Shown here piece by piece: positions 22,320-30,611 of a DNA stretch of 64,000 nucleotides; positions within the stretch are counted from its first letter, which is position 1, and every line of letters begins with the position of its first letter. A model generated the notes under the pieces. That model ran no database searches. It worked only from the letters and a program-made list of their open reading frames with translations, and was not told the origin of the DNA. A program made the translations under genes and the position numbers. The DNA is from Neisseria perflava (GTDB lineage Bacteria > Pseudomonadota > Gammaproteobacteria > Burkholderiales > Neisseriaceae): positions 1-64,000 of the forward strand of contig NZ_JALJYC010000003.1 in assembly GCF_024170405.1 (NCBI RefSeq), in the 5' to 3' direction.

Positions 22320-24602
22320 ATGATTTCACAAGAATTAGAACGCATTTTGCAGCTGCTCTATACCGAGGCGCGCGGCGAGCGTTACGAATTTATCGGTATC
22401 GAACATCTGCTGCTGGTGTTGCTGGAAGAACACGGCGGCGTAGCTGATGTGTTGCGCGAATGCGGCGCGGATTTGAAGATTTTGACGGCGCAGCTGGCCG
22501 ACAGCGTGGCGGAAAACACGCCGCAGATTCCCGAAAACCTGCTCGATACCACGGAAACCCAGCCTACGATGGGTTTCCAGCGAGTGATTCAGCGGGCGAT
22601 GATACACGCGCAGTCGGCAGGCAAGGCGGATGTCTCGCCGCTGGACGTATTGGTGTCCATCATGAGCGAAACCGACAGCCATGCGGTGTATTTCCTCAAG
22701 CTGCAATCGGTAACGCGCTTTGAAATCCTGAGCCACATCGCCCACGGCGGCACAGCGGCGGAAGGCATATCTTCAGACGGTCAAGGCAGCGACGGCGAAG
22801 AAAATATAGAAAGCAAAGGCAATCCGCTGGCCGATTACACCTTGAATTTAAACGAAGAAGTGAAGGCCGGACGCATTGACCCGCTTATCGGGCGCAAAGT
22901 GGAAATGGAACGGCTGGTGCAGATTTTGTGCCGCCGCCGCAAAAACAATCCGCTTTTGGTCGGCGAGGCGGGTGTGGGTAAAACCGCGCTGGCGGAAGGT
23001 TTGGCGCACCAAATTGTCAACGGCGAAGTGCCGGAAACGCTGCAAAATGCGGTGGTGTATGCGCTGGACATGGGTGCGCTGCTGGCGGGTACCAAATATC
23101 GCGGCGATTTTGAAGCGCGGGTCAAGGCCGTGTTGAAACAGCTGGAAACCGTGCCGAATGCGGTGTTGTTTATTGACGAAATCCACACCATCATCGGCGC
23201 GGGCAGCACCAGCGGCGGCACGATGGACGCGTCCAACCTCTTGAAACCCGCATTGGCCAAAGGCGCGTTGCGCTGCATAGGCGCGACCACTTACGACGAA
23301 TACCGCACCATTTTCGCTAAAGACCACGCCTTAAGCCGCCGTTTCCAGAAAATCGACATCGCCGAGCCGAGCATAGCCGAAACCGTACAGATTCTGCGCG
23401 GCCTCAAGCCCATGTTTGAAGAATTCCACCAAGTGCGCTATACCCAAGCCGCGCTGGAAGCGGCGGCCGAGCTTTCTGCCCGCTATATCAACGAGCGTTT
23501 CCTGCCGGATAAAGCGATTGATATTGTCGATGAAGCAGGTGCGGCGCAGCGTATCCAACCCAAATCCAAGCAGAAAAAAGTTATCGGCAAGGCGCAAATC
23601 GAAGCGGTGGTGGCTAAGGTAGCGCGTATTCCCGAGAAAACCGTGTCGCACGACGACAAACAGGTGTTGCAGTTCCTCGCTCGCGATTTGAAAAACATGG
23701 TGTTCGGGCAGGACACCGCCATTGACGCGCTGGTGTCCGCCGTGAAAATGTCGCGCTCCGGCTTGGGGCTGCCCGACAAACCCATCGGCAGCTTCTTGTT
23801 TTCCGGCTCGACCGGTGTCGGCAAAACCGAAGTCGCCCGCCAGTTGGCTTTCTCACTCGGCGTGCCGCTGCAACGCTTTGATATGTCGGAATATATGGAA
23901 CGCCATGCCGTATCGCGCCTGATTGGTGCGCCGCCGGGCTATGTCGGCTTCGATCAGGGCGGCCTGCTTACCGAAGCGGTCAACAAGCAGCCGCACAGTG
24001 TGATTCTGCTCGATGAAATCGAAAAAGCCCATCCCGATATTTTCAATATCCTGCTGCAAGTCATGGACGCGGGCAAGCTGACCGACAACAACGGCAAAAG
24101 CGCGGATTTCCGCAACGTGGTGCTGATTATGACCACCAATGCCGGCGCGGAAAGCCTGAGCCGCCCGAGTTTGGGCTTTACCGCCAAACGCGAGCGCGGC
24201 GACGAAATGCAGGCCATCAACCGCCTGTTTACGCCCGAATTCCGCAACCGCTTGGACGCGGTGATTCCGTTTGCGCCGCTTGATGGCGAAGTCATCGCCA
24301 AAGTGGTGGATAAATTCTTACTGCAACTGGAAAAACAACTGCTCGACCGCAAAGTAGAAGCCGAGTTCACGCCTGCGCTGCGCCGCTATCTGGCGGAAAA
24401 AGGCTTCGACCCGCAAATGGGCGCCCGACCGATGCACCGCCTGATTCAGGACAAAATCCGCAAGGTTTTGGCCGACGAACTGCTGTTTGGCAAACTTGCC
24501 GACGGCGGCCGCGTGCGCATTGATTGGGATGAGGAGAAGGGCGAAGCGGTGTTGGCGTTTGGCGAAGCGGTGGTGTCGGCAGTATCGGCAGACGCGGTTT
24601 AA
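22320..24602 (+). CDS. clpA: ATP-dependent Clp protease ATP-binding subunit ClpA
   Basis: ClpA is the AAA+ unfoldase that feeds the ClpP protease. The 760-residue length equals that of E. coli ClpA (758). After the ClpN double repeat (about residues 1-145), the first AAA domain has Walker A GEAGVGKT (about 217-224) and Walker B VLFIDEIHT (about 281-289). The second has Walker A GSTGVGKTE (about 499-507) and Walker B VILLDEIEKAHP (about 561-572). The polyacidic linker QGSDGEENIESKG lies between N-domain and D1. It is the second gene of clpSA, and a strong terminator follows. Confidence 0.97.
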   Translation: MISQELERILQLLYTEARGERYEFIGIEHLLLVLLEEHGGVADVLRECGADLKILTAQLADSVAENTPQIPENLLDTTETQPTMGFQRVIQRAMIHAQSAGKADVSPLDVLVSIMSETDSHAVYFLKLQSVTRFEILSHIAHGGTAAEGISSDGQGSDGEENIESKGNPLADYTLNLNEEVKAGRIDPLIGRKVEMERLVQILCRRRKNNPLLVGEAGVGKTALAEGLAHQIVNGEVPETLQNAVVYALDMGALLAGTKYRGDFEARVKAVLKQLETVPNAVLFIDEIHTIIGAGSTSGGTMDASNLLKPALAKGALRCIGATTYDEYRTIFAKDHALSRRFQKIDIAEPSIAETVQILRGLKPMFEEFHQVRYTQAALEAAAELSARYINERFLPDKAIDIVDEAGAAQRIQPKSKQKKVIGKAQIEAVVAKVARIPEKTVSHDDKQVLQFLARDLKNMVFGQDTAIDALVSAVKMSRSGLGLPDKPIGSFLFSGSTGVGKTEVARQLAFSLGVPLQRFDMSEYMERHAVSRLIGAPPGYVGFDQGGLLTEAVNKQPHSVILLDEIEKAHPDIFNILLQVMDAGKLTDNNGKSADFRNVVLIMTTNAGAESLSRPSLGFTAKRERGDEMQAINRLFTPEFRNRLDAVIPFAPLDGEVIAKVVDKFLLQLEKQLLDRKVEAEFTPALRRYLAEKGFDPQMGARPMHRLIQDKIRKVLADELLFGKLADGGRVRIDWDEEKGEAVLAFGEAVVSAVSADAV

Positions 24603-24617
24603 CGGTAAGGTCGTCTG

Positions 24618-24660
24618 AAAAAAGCATGCCGTCTGAAAATTTCAGACGGCATGCTTTTTT
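24618..24660. terminator. Strong inverted DUS terminator after clpA
   Basis: AAAAAAGCATGCCGTCTGAA and the reverse complement TTCAGACGGCATGCTTTTTT meet with almost no loop. The stem ends in a T6 run. Confidence 0.8.
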
Positions 24661-24700
24661 ATAGTCAAATTACCTAAAAACCAAACCATAAATAAGCCCC

Positions 24701-24765
24701 GAGTAGGTTGGTTGTAAACCCAACATATGTCCGAACTTCCGTTGGGATTTCATCCCAACCTACTC
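24701..24765. repeat. Composite inverted repeat of the GTAGGTTGGG family, copy 2
   Basis: GAGTAGGTTGGTTGTAAACC opens the element and GGATTTCATCCCAACCTACT (followed by C) closes it; outer flanks CCAAACC and GGTTTGG extend the inverted repeat. Confidence 0.65.
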
Positions 24766-24870
24766 GGTTTGGTTTTTTGATGATTCTACTATATATATCC
24801 AGTAACACGGGTTCAAACTATTAAACGGTACATTTTTCAAATATGGGCGGTATCCGGTTTTCAGACGGCC

Positions 24871-25578
24871 TTACATCTGAATCGTGCCGTCCACCGTAAT
24901 GCTGATTTCTTCCGTACCCGGCGAGGCGGTATCGACCGTGTCCGCCTGCATGTTTGCCGCCATTGGTGCGGCGGCGCGGAGCATTTTCATCTGCACGGCA
25001 TTGCTTTCGATGGTGCGGCTGCCGATGTGCCCCAAATTCAGCTTGACGATTTTATAGCCGGAGAAGCCCAATGTTCGGGTGATTGTTTGAGCACGGTCTT
25101 TGAAGCGCACGATGGCGGCTTTGCTCACTTCATCTACCGCCGCTTCGCGTTTGGCCTTGGATACGGAAAACGCGGTGTATTCGACGTTGGCTTCGTTTTG
25201 CGTTTGCGCAATCAGGCGGTTGAGGGCGGCGAAATCTTGGCTTTCTACTTTGAAAGAGGCTGATTCTTCCCAACCGGTCTGGGTGCGCTTGCCGTTGTTG
25301 TATTGGTAACGCGGCTGTACGCTGCGGCTCAACAGCTCGGTTTTAAACGCTTTTCCCTGCGCTTGGCGGTTGAATGCATTGAATTTTTGTGCAAAGGCTT
25401 GGCTGACGGCGTTGCGTTCTTTGCCTTCGGCAAAAATGCGGAAGCGCGCGGTCATGGTGTCGCGCGGCACTTCCAATACCGCGCTTTCGGAAAATTCAAC
25501 GATGTTGTAATTCAGCGGCTCGGCGGCAGCGGGCAGGGTGGTGGTTAAGAGTAATGCGGTCAGTAAAACGGTACGCAT
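24871..25578 (-). CDS. Periplasmic SIMPL-domain (DUF541) protein
   Basis: The 235-residue protein begins with a signal peptide (MRTVLLTALLLTTTLPAAAE, cleavage likely after AAA). The mature part matches the SIMPL/DUF541 fold: EFSESAVLEVPRDTMTARFR at the start, a central NRLIAQTQNEANVEYTAFSV and the C-terminal TVDGTIQM. The E. coli homologue YggE reduces oxidative damage by an unknown route, and other members form ring oligomers. It lies downstream of trkA on the same strand with 40 bases between, which include an uptake sequence. Function here is unknown. Confidence 0.87.
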   Translation of the reverse strand: MRTVLLTALLLTTTLPAAAEPLNYNIVEFSESAVLEVPRDTMTARFRIFAEGKERNAVSQAFAQKFNAFNRQAQGKAFKTELLSRSVQPRYQYNNGKRTQTGWEESASFKVESQDFAALNRLIAQTQNEANVEYTAFSVSKAKREAAVDEVSKAAIVRFKDRAQTITRTLGFSGYKIVKLNLGHIGSRTIESNAVQMKMLRAAAPMAANMQADTVDTASPGTEEISITVDGTIQM

Positions 25579-25618
25579 GGACGCTTCCTTTTTATCAATA
25601 AGGGTTTTCAGACGGCCT

Positions 25619-27016
25619 TTAGCCGAAAAAGCCCATTTTCACTTGAATCAGTTTTTCCAATTCGCGCAATACGCGGCGGCGCGAAACGAAGAAAATAATA
25701 TGGTCGCCGTCTTGCAATACGGCTTCGGTTTGGTGCCCCATAATCACTTCCTCGCCGCGCACCAGCGCGGCAAAGTGGCAGCCCGTCGGCCATTCCACGT
25801 CCATAATGCGGCGGCCGACCAGCGCGGAAGTATGCGCGTCGCCGTGAACGACGACCTCAATCGCTTCCGCCGTGCCGCGCCGCAGCGGGTGCACTTCCAC
25901 CACGTCGCCACGGCGGATGTGCGCCAGAATCGAGCCGATGGTAATCAGGTGCGGCGACACCACGATGTCGATTTTGTTGCCTTCCAGCAAATCCACGTAG
26001 CTGGAGCGGTTGACGATGGCAATCACGCGCTTGGCGCCGAGGTTTTTCGCCAACAGGCTGGACATAATATTGTTTTCATCGTCGTTGGTCAGGGCGCAAT
26101 AGACGTCGATTTCGTCGATATATTCCTCATTGAGCAGCGATTCATCGGTGGCCGATCCTTGCAATACCAGGGTGTTGTCGAGGTTTTCCGACAGCCACTC
26201 GGCGCGGCTCGGGTTGTATTCGATGATTTTCAAATCATAGCGGCTTTCCAACTGCTTGGCCAAACGGTAGCCGATGTTACCGCCGCCGGCAATCATAATG
26301 CGGCGGGTACGCGCTTCCTTCGGGCGCAGCTCGCGCATGATGGCTTCGATACTGTGGATACTGGCCACGAAAAATACCTCGTCGCCTTCGATAATGACCG
26401 TTTTAGACGAAGGCACAATCAGGCGGTTGTTGCGGTAGATGGCGCAGATTTGGCAGTCCACGCCGTCGGGCAGGTGCTCGTTAATCTGCGAAATTTCTTT
26501 GTTGACCAGCAAACCGCCTTTACGCGCCTGCACCACCACCATGCGCACGCGGTCGTCGGCAAAGCTCAATACCTGCAAAGCGCTGGTGTAATTGAGCAGG
26601 CCGGCCAACTGCTCGGTCACGAGCTGCTCCGGGCTGATGGTTTCGGTAATGTCGAAAATGCTCAGGCTGTCGGCCTCATCATCGCCAAACGTGTATTCCA
26701 AATATTCGCTGGAGCGCACACGGGCAATGCGGCTGGGCACATTAAACAAATCGGCGGCGATTTTGCTGGCGACGATATTGGTTTCGTCACTGCGGGTCAG
26801 CGCCAGCAGTAAATCGGCATCGGCCGCACCCGCCCGTTCCAAAACAAACGGCGAAGCGCCGTTGCCGACAATGGTCTGCACATCGCAGCGACTGCCGAGC
26901 CGGTGCAGGGCTTTTTCGTCGATGTCGATGACGCTGATGTCGTTGCTGGGTGTGGTGGCAAGGTTTTGGGCAACGGTCGAACCGACCTGCCCGCTGCCGA
27001 GAATCAGTATTTTCAC
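25619..27016 (-). CDS. trkA: Trk potassium uptake regulatory protein TrkA
   Basis: TrkA is the cytoplasmic NAD-binding subunit that gates TrkH-type potassium channels. From a GTG start at 27016 the protein has 465 residues (E. coli 458). It has two RCK units, each with a GxGxxG motif: KILILGSGQVGSTVAQNLAT at the start, and IMIAGGGNIGYRLAKQLE about residues 230-247. Each ends in a TrkA_C domain. The longer open frame to 27226 covers the tracrRNA and is not protein-like, so I reject an upstream ATG. The tracrRNA ends about 90 bases upstream and points towards this gene. No channel gene is adjacent. Confidence 0.94.
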   Translation of the reverse strand: MKILILGSGQVGSTVAQNLATTPSNDISVIDIDEKALHRLGSRCDVQTIVGNGASPFVLERAGAADADLLLALTRSDETNIVASKIAADLFNVPSRIARVRSSEYLEYTFGDDEADSLSIFDITETISPEQLVTEQLAGLLNYTSALQVLSFADDRVRMVVVQARKGGLLVNKEISQINEHLPDGVDCQICAIYRNNRLIVPSSKTVIIEGDEVFFVASIHSIEAIMRELRPKEARTRRIMIAGGGNIGYRLAKQLESRYDLKIIEYNPSRAEWLSENLDNTLVLQGSATDESLLNEEYIDEIDVYCALTNDDENNIMSSLLAKNLGAKRVIAIVNRSSYVDLLEGNKIDIVVSPHLITIGSILAHIRRGDVVEVHPLRRGTAEAIEVVVHGDAHTSALVGRRIMDVEWPTGCHFAALVRGEEVIMGHQTEAVLQDGDHIIFFVSRRRVLRELEKLIQVKMGFFG

Positions 27017-27105
27017 GGTGGTATCGGGGAATAAAGAAGATAGGATAGGGCGATTGTAGCGCAAAGGCCGTCTGAAATGGGAATATCGGTATGCGCAAAC
27101 GGCAG

Positions 27106-27215
27106 AAAGACGATGCCCCTTGTTTACCAGAGTAAACAAGGGGCAGTAAACGTCGCGGCACATCTTTTCAGACGGCCTTATTGTAGCAACGGCTCTCATC
27201 TCGTAGTGCAACAAT
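27106..27215 (-). ncRNA. tracrRNA of the type II-C CRISPR-Cas system
   Basis: On the minus strand the anti-repeat occupies 27215-27180. It pairs with the crRNA repeat with a central bulge, as in meningococcal tracrRNA. Then come AAGGCCGTCTGAAAAGATGT (a complete uptake sequence inside the RNA), GCCGCGACG and a 13-bp terminator hairpin: arms 27132-27144 and 27115-27127, loop 27128-27131. This is the layout of N. meningitidis tracrRNA as I recall it, including GAUGUGCCGC and a GGGGCAUCGU end. Start and end are inferred from the promoter and hairpin, about 110 nt. It is divergent from cas9. The transcription direction also shows the crRNA strand of the array is the minus strand. Confidence 0.92.
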
Positions 27216-27221
27216 GGCTTA

Positions 27222-27250
27222 ATCATAAAGCGTTATCTGTGAAATTGCAA
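27222..27250 (-). promoter_or_regulatory. tracrRNA promoter
   Basis: TTGCAA (27245-27250), a 17-base spacer and TATGAT (27222-27227) on the minus strand predict a start at or next to the first base of the anti-repeat (27215). Confidence 0.75.
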
Positions 27251-27263
27251 GCCAATATTCATT

Positions 27264-27291
27264 TTGGGCAAATATAAAAATGTGATATAAA
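27264..27291 (+). promoter_or_regulatory. cas9 promoter
   Basis: On the plus strand, TTGGGC (27264-27269), a 16-base spacer and TATAAA (27286-27291) with an extended-10 TG (27283-27284) lie upstream of cas9. The start would be near 27298. It is back-to-back with the tracrRNA promoter. Confidence 0.5.
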
Positions 27292-27336
27292 GAATTCTTA
27301 TTTATTCTTCAATCAAAACAAAAGGGAGTGAGAGAT

Positions 27337-30300
27337 ATGAAATTAACACCGCAACGCTATATTTTGGGTTTGGATTTGGGGATTGCTTCGGTCGGATGGG
27401 CTTTGGTATGGGTGGATGAACATGAAAACCCCATCGGCCTGCTTGATTGCGGCGTGCGCACATTTGAGCGGGCGGAAGTGCCGAAAACGGGCGAATCGTT
27501 GGCCTTGGCACGGCGGCAGGCACGCAGCGTGCGCCGCCTAATCCGCCGACGTGCACACCGTTTGCTGCGTTTGCGCCGCTTGTTGAAACGCGAAGGCGTA
27601 TTGGCTGCCGCCGATTTTAATTCAGACGGCCTGCCCGTTGGCTTGCCGATAGACGCATGGCAGTTGCGCGTTGCCGTTTTGGATCGATTGTTGAATGCCA
27701 AAGAATGGGCGGCAATATTGCTGCATTTGGTGAAACATCGCGGGTATTTGTCGCAGCGTAAGCATGAAACGCAATCGGCAGATAAAGAATTAGGGCGTTT
27801 GCTGGCAGGGGTAGCGAAAAACAGCGCGGCTTTGAAAACGGGTGATTACCGCAGCGCGGCGGAGTTGGCGGTTAAGACATTCGGCAATCATTTGCGCAAT
27901 AAGGGCGGCGATTATGCGCATACCTTCAACCGCTTGGATTTGCAACGGGAACTGCATTTGCTGTTTGAAAAGCAACGTGAATTGGGCAACCCGTTTACAT
28001 CGGCAGATTTTGAACAAAAAGTGGATGTTTTGCTGATGACGCAGCGCAAAGCTTTGCAGGGCGAAGCGGTATTGAAAATGCTGGGTAAATGTACGTTTGA
28101 GCCGGAGGAATATAAAGCAGCGAAACATACGTATTCTGCCGAGCGTTTTGTGTGGCTGACTAAGCTCAACAATCTGCGGATTCAATGCGATGGCGAGGAG
28201 CGGGCATTAAGCGCGGCCGAGCGTCAGGCGCTTATCAATATGCCGTATAAAAACGCCAAGCTGACCTACAAACAGGTGCGTAAAGAACTGGATTTGCCTG
28301 AAAACGCAGTATTTAAAGGTTTGCGCTATAGTCGTGATGAAGAGCGTCAAAAAGCGGAAGGTAAAACGCTGATGGAAATGACTGCCTATCATGCCATCCG
28401 TAAGGTTTTAAAAGACGCGGGTTTGGAAAAAGAATGGGAAAACCGCGTGCGCGATCCTGAATTATTGGATGAAATCGGCACGGCGTTTTCGTTGTATAAA
28501 ACCGATGAGGATATATCAGGCCGTCTGAAAGACAAAGTTTCCGAGCCTGTATTGCAGGCATTATTGGCCGGGTTGGGTTTTGATAAATTTATCCAACTCT
28601 CGCTGAAAGCCTTGAGCAAAATCCTGCCGCTGATGGAAGATGGCAAACGCTACGATGAAGCCTGCCAAGTGGTCTATGGCGACCATTACGGTTTGAAAAA
28701 GCAGGAAGAAAACTTGCTTCTGCCGCCGATTCCTGTGGATGAAATCCGTAATCCGGTGGTGTTGCGCACCTTAAGCCAGGCGCGCAAAGTGGTCAATGAA
28801 ATCATCCGCCGATACGGTTCGCCGCTGCGCGTGCATATCGAAACCGGACGCGAAGTCGGCAAGTCGTTTAAAGACCGCAAGGATTTGCAGAAACGGCAAG
28901 AGGACAACCGTAAAGAGCGCGAACGGGCGGCGGATAGATTTAAAGAGTGCTTCCCGAACTTTATCGGCGAGCCGAAAGCGCAGGATATTTTAAAACTGCG
29001 CCTGTATGAGCAGCAACACGGCAAATGTCTGTATTCCGGTGTGGCCTTGGATTTGCACCGCTTGCCGGAAAAGGGCTATGTGGAAATCGACCATGCTCTG
29101 CCGTTTTCACGCACTTGGGATGACAGTTTCAACAATAAAGTGCTGGTGTTGGGCAGTGAAAATCAGAAAAAGCGCAATCAAACGCCGTATGAATATTTAG
29201 GCGGCGCAAGCGACAGCCAACGCTGGCGCGAGTTTGCGGCGCGGGTTGACGGCAGTCGTTTTTCGTATGGCAAAAAGCAGCGGGTAATGACCAAGAAGTT
29301 GGACGAAGAAGGCTTTATGGCGCGTAATTTAAATGATACCCGCTATGTGGCACATTTTTTATGCAATTTCATTGAACAAAATCTACATTTAAACGGACAG
29401 GGTAAAAAACGTGTCTTTGCTTCCAACGGTCAAATCACCGCCTTACTGCGCGGCCGCTGGGGGCTGAAAAAAGTGCGCGAAGACAACGACCGCCATCACG
29501 CGCTGGATGCCATCGTTGTCGCATGCTCGACCGTTTCCATGCAAAAGCGGATTACCGATTTTATCCGCCGCAAAGAAAGCCATATTGCCGAGGTATTGCG
29601 CGATGATGTGGTGGATAAGAAGACGGGCGAAGTATTGCGCGTACATTTCCCCGCGCCGTGGCCGTATTTCCGCGAAGAAGTGATGATACGCGTATTTGAC
29701 GACAGGCCGTCTGAAACCCTGCGCGAACAATTGCCCTCACGCCCTGAAGCGGTGCATGATTTTGTTACCCAGCTGTTTGTATCGCGGGCGCCAAACCGCA
29801 AGATGACCGGGCAAGGGCATTTGGAAACCATCAAATCGGCCAAACGCTTGGATGAGAAAGTCAGCGTGGTCAAACTGCCGTTGACGCAGTTGAAGACCAA
29901 GGATATCGAACGCATCGTCGGTTATCCGAATCGCGAACCGGCTTTGTATAATGCATTGGCTGCGCGGCTTGCCGCGTTTAAAGACGATCCGGCTAAGGCG
30001 TTTGAGCAGCCGTTTTATAAGTTGGATAAACACGGAAATAAGGGGGCGCAAATCAAATCGGTGCGTGTGGAGCTGGTGCAAAAATCCGGCGTAATGGTGC
30101 GGGATGGTAATGGGATTGCTGACAATGCCACTATGGTTAGGGTGGATGTGTTCGGCAAAGACGGTAAAAATTATCTGGTGCCGGTCTATGCGTGGCAGGT
30201 GGCACAGGGAAGTTTGCCGAATAAGGCGGTAGTGCACGGTAAAGATGAAGCAGAATGGGATGAAATGGATGACAGTTTTGCGTTTAAATTTACCCTGTAT

Positions 30301-30552
30301 CCGAATGATTTGGTGGAAGTTGTAAGTAAGAAGGAAACGCTTTTGGGATATTATGTAGGTTTGGATAGAGCTACTGGTGCAATTGGTATCAAAGCCCATG
30401 ATTTGGATAAAAATTTTGGCAAGGATGGGATACAACGTGTTGGTGTCAAAACCGTTTTATCTTTCCAAAAATACCAAGTTGATCCTTTGGGTAAAGAAAT
30501 TCGTTTGAGCAAGCCCAAAAATCGCCCTTTATTGACTGATAAGAAAAAATAA
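27337..30552 (+). CDS. cas9: Type II-C CRISPR-associated endonuclease Cas9
   Basis: Cas9 cuts DNA matching a crRNA spacer with tracrRNA help. The 1071-residue protein is close to N. meningitidis Cas9 (1082). RuvC-I YILGLDLGIASVGWA carries catalytic D13; the arginine-rich bridge helix runs about residues 60-90 (RRQARSVRRLIRRRAHRLLR). RuvC-II VHIETGREVG has E502. The HNH region VEIDHALPFS...SENQ has D585, H586 and N609. RuvC-III DRHHALDA has H721 and D724. The C-terminal PAM-interacting domain keeps the Nme1 fold but differs at residues that read the PAM (H967, D1010, A1015). The ATG at 27337 is preceded by GGGAGTGAGAG. The gene contains two internal uptake sequences (28518 and 29704). Confidence 0.97.
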   Translation: MKLTPQRYILGLDLGIASVGWALVWVDEHENPIGLLDCGVRTFERAEVPKTGESLALARRQARSVRRLIRRRAHRLLRLRRLLKREGVLAAADFNSDGLPVGLPIDAWQLRVAVLDRLLNAKEWAAILLHLVKHRGYLSQRKHETQSADKELGRLLAGVAKNSAALKTGDYRSAAELAVKTFGNHLRNKGGDYAHTFNRLDLQRELHLLFEKQRELGNPFTSADFEQKVDVLLMTQRKALQGEAVLKMLGKCTFEPEEYKAAKHTYSAERFVWLTKLNNLRIQCDGEERALSAAERQALINMPYKNAKLTYKQVRKELDLPENAVFKGLRYSRDEERQKAEGKTLMEMTAYHAIRKVLKDAGLEKEWENRVRDPELLDEIGTAFSLYKTDEDISGRLKDKVSEPVLQALLAGLGFDKFIQLSLKALSKILPLMEDGKRYDEACQVVYGDHYGLKKQEENLLLPPIPVDEIRNPVVLRTLSQARKVVNEIIRRYGSPLRVHIETGREVGKSFKDRKDLQKRQEDNRKERERAADRFKECFPNFIGEPKAQDILKLRLYEQQHGKCLYSGVALDLHRLPEKGYVEIDHALPFSRTWDDSFNNKVLVLGSENQKKRNQTPYEYLGGASDSQRWREFAARVDGSRFSYGKKQRVMTKKLDEEGFMARNLNDTRYVAHFLCNFIEQNLHLNGQGKKRVFASNGQITALLRGRWGLKKVREDNDRHHALDAIVVACSTVSMQKRITDFIRRKESHIAEVLRDDVVDKKTGEVLRVHFPAPWPYFREEVMIRVFDDRPSETLREQLPSRPEAVHDFVTQLFVSRAPNRKMTGQGHLETIKSAKRLDEKVSVVKLPLTQLKTKDIERIVGYPNREPALYNALAARLAAFKDDPAKAFEQPFYKLDKHGNKGAQIKSVRVELVQKSGVMVRDGNGIADNATMVRVDVFGKDGKNYLVPVYAWQVAQGSLPNKAVVHGKDEAEWDEMDDSFAFKFTLYPNDLVEVVSKKETLLGYYVGLDRATGAIGIKAHDLDKNFGKDGIQRVGVKTVLSFQKYQVDPLGKEIRLSKPKNRPLLTDKKK

Positions 30553-30557
30553 CATCT

Positions 30558-30596
30558 ATGCTGCCCGCCGTGTTTACAGCGCGGCAGCATTTTTTT
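30558..30596 (+). terminator. Hairpin with T-run between cas9 and cas1
   Basis: ATGCTGCC (30558-30565) pairs with GGCAGCAT (30583-30590) across a 17-base loop and is followed by seven T residues. It looks like an intrinsic terminator or attenuator within the operon. cas1 starts 16 bases after it. Confidence 0.6.
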
Positions 30597-30611
30597 ATAC
30601 AGGAGAAACGC

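Noticed and set aside
27017..27226. Upstream ATG extension of trkA
   Set aside because: The extension covers the tracrRNA and its terminator. The GTG at 27016 gives the usual TrkA length and start KILILGSGQVGS.
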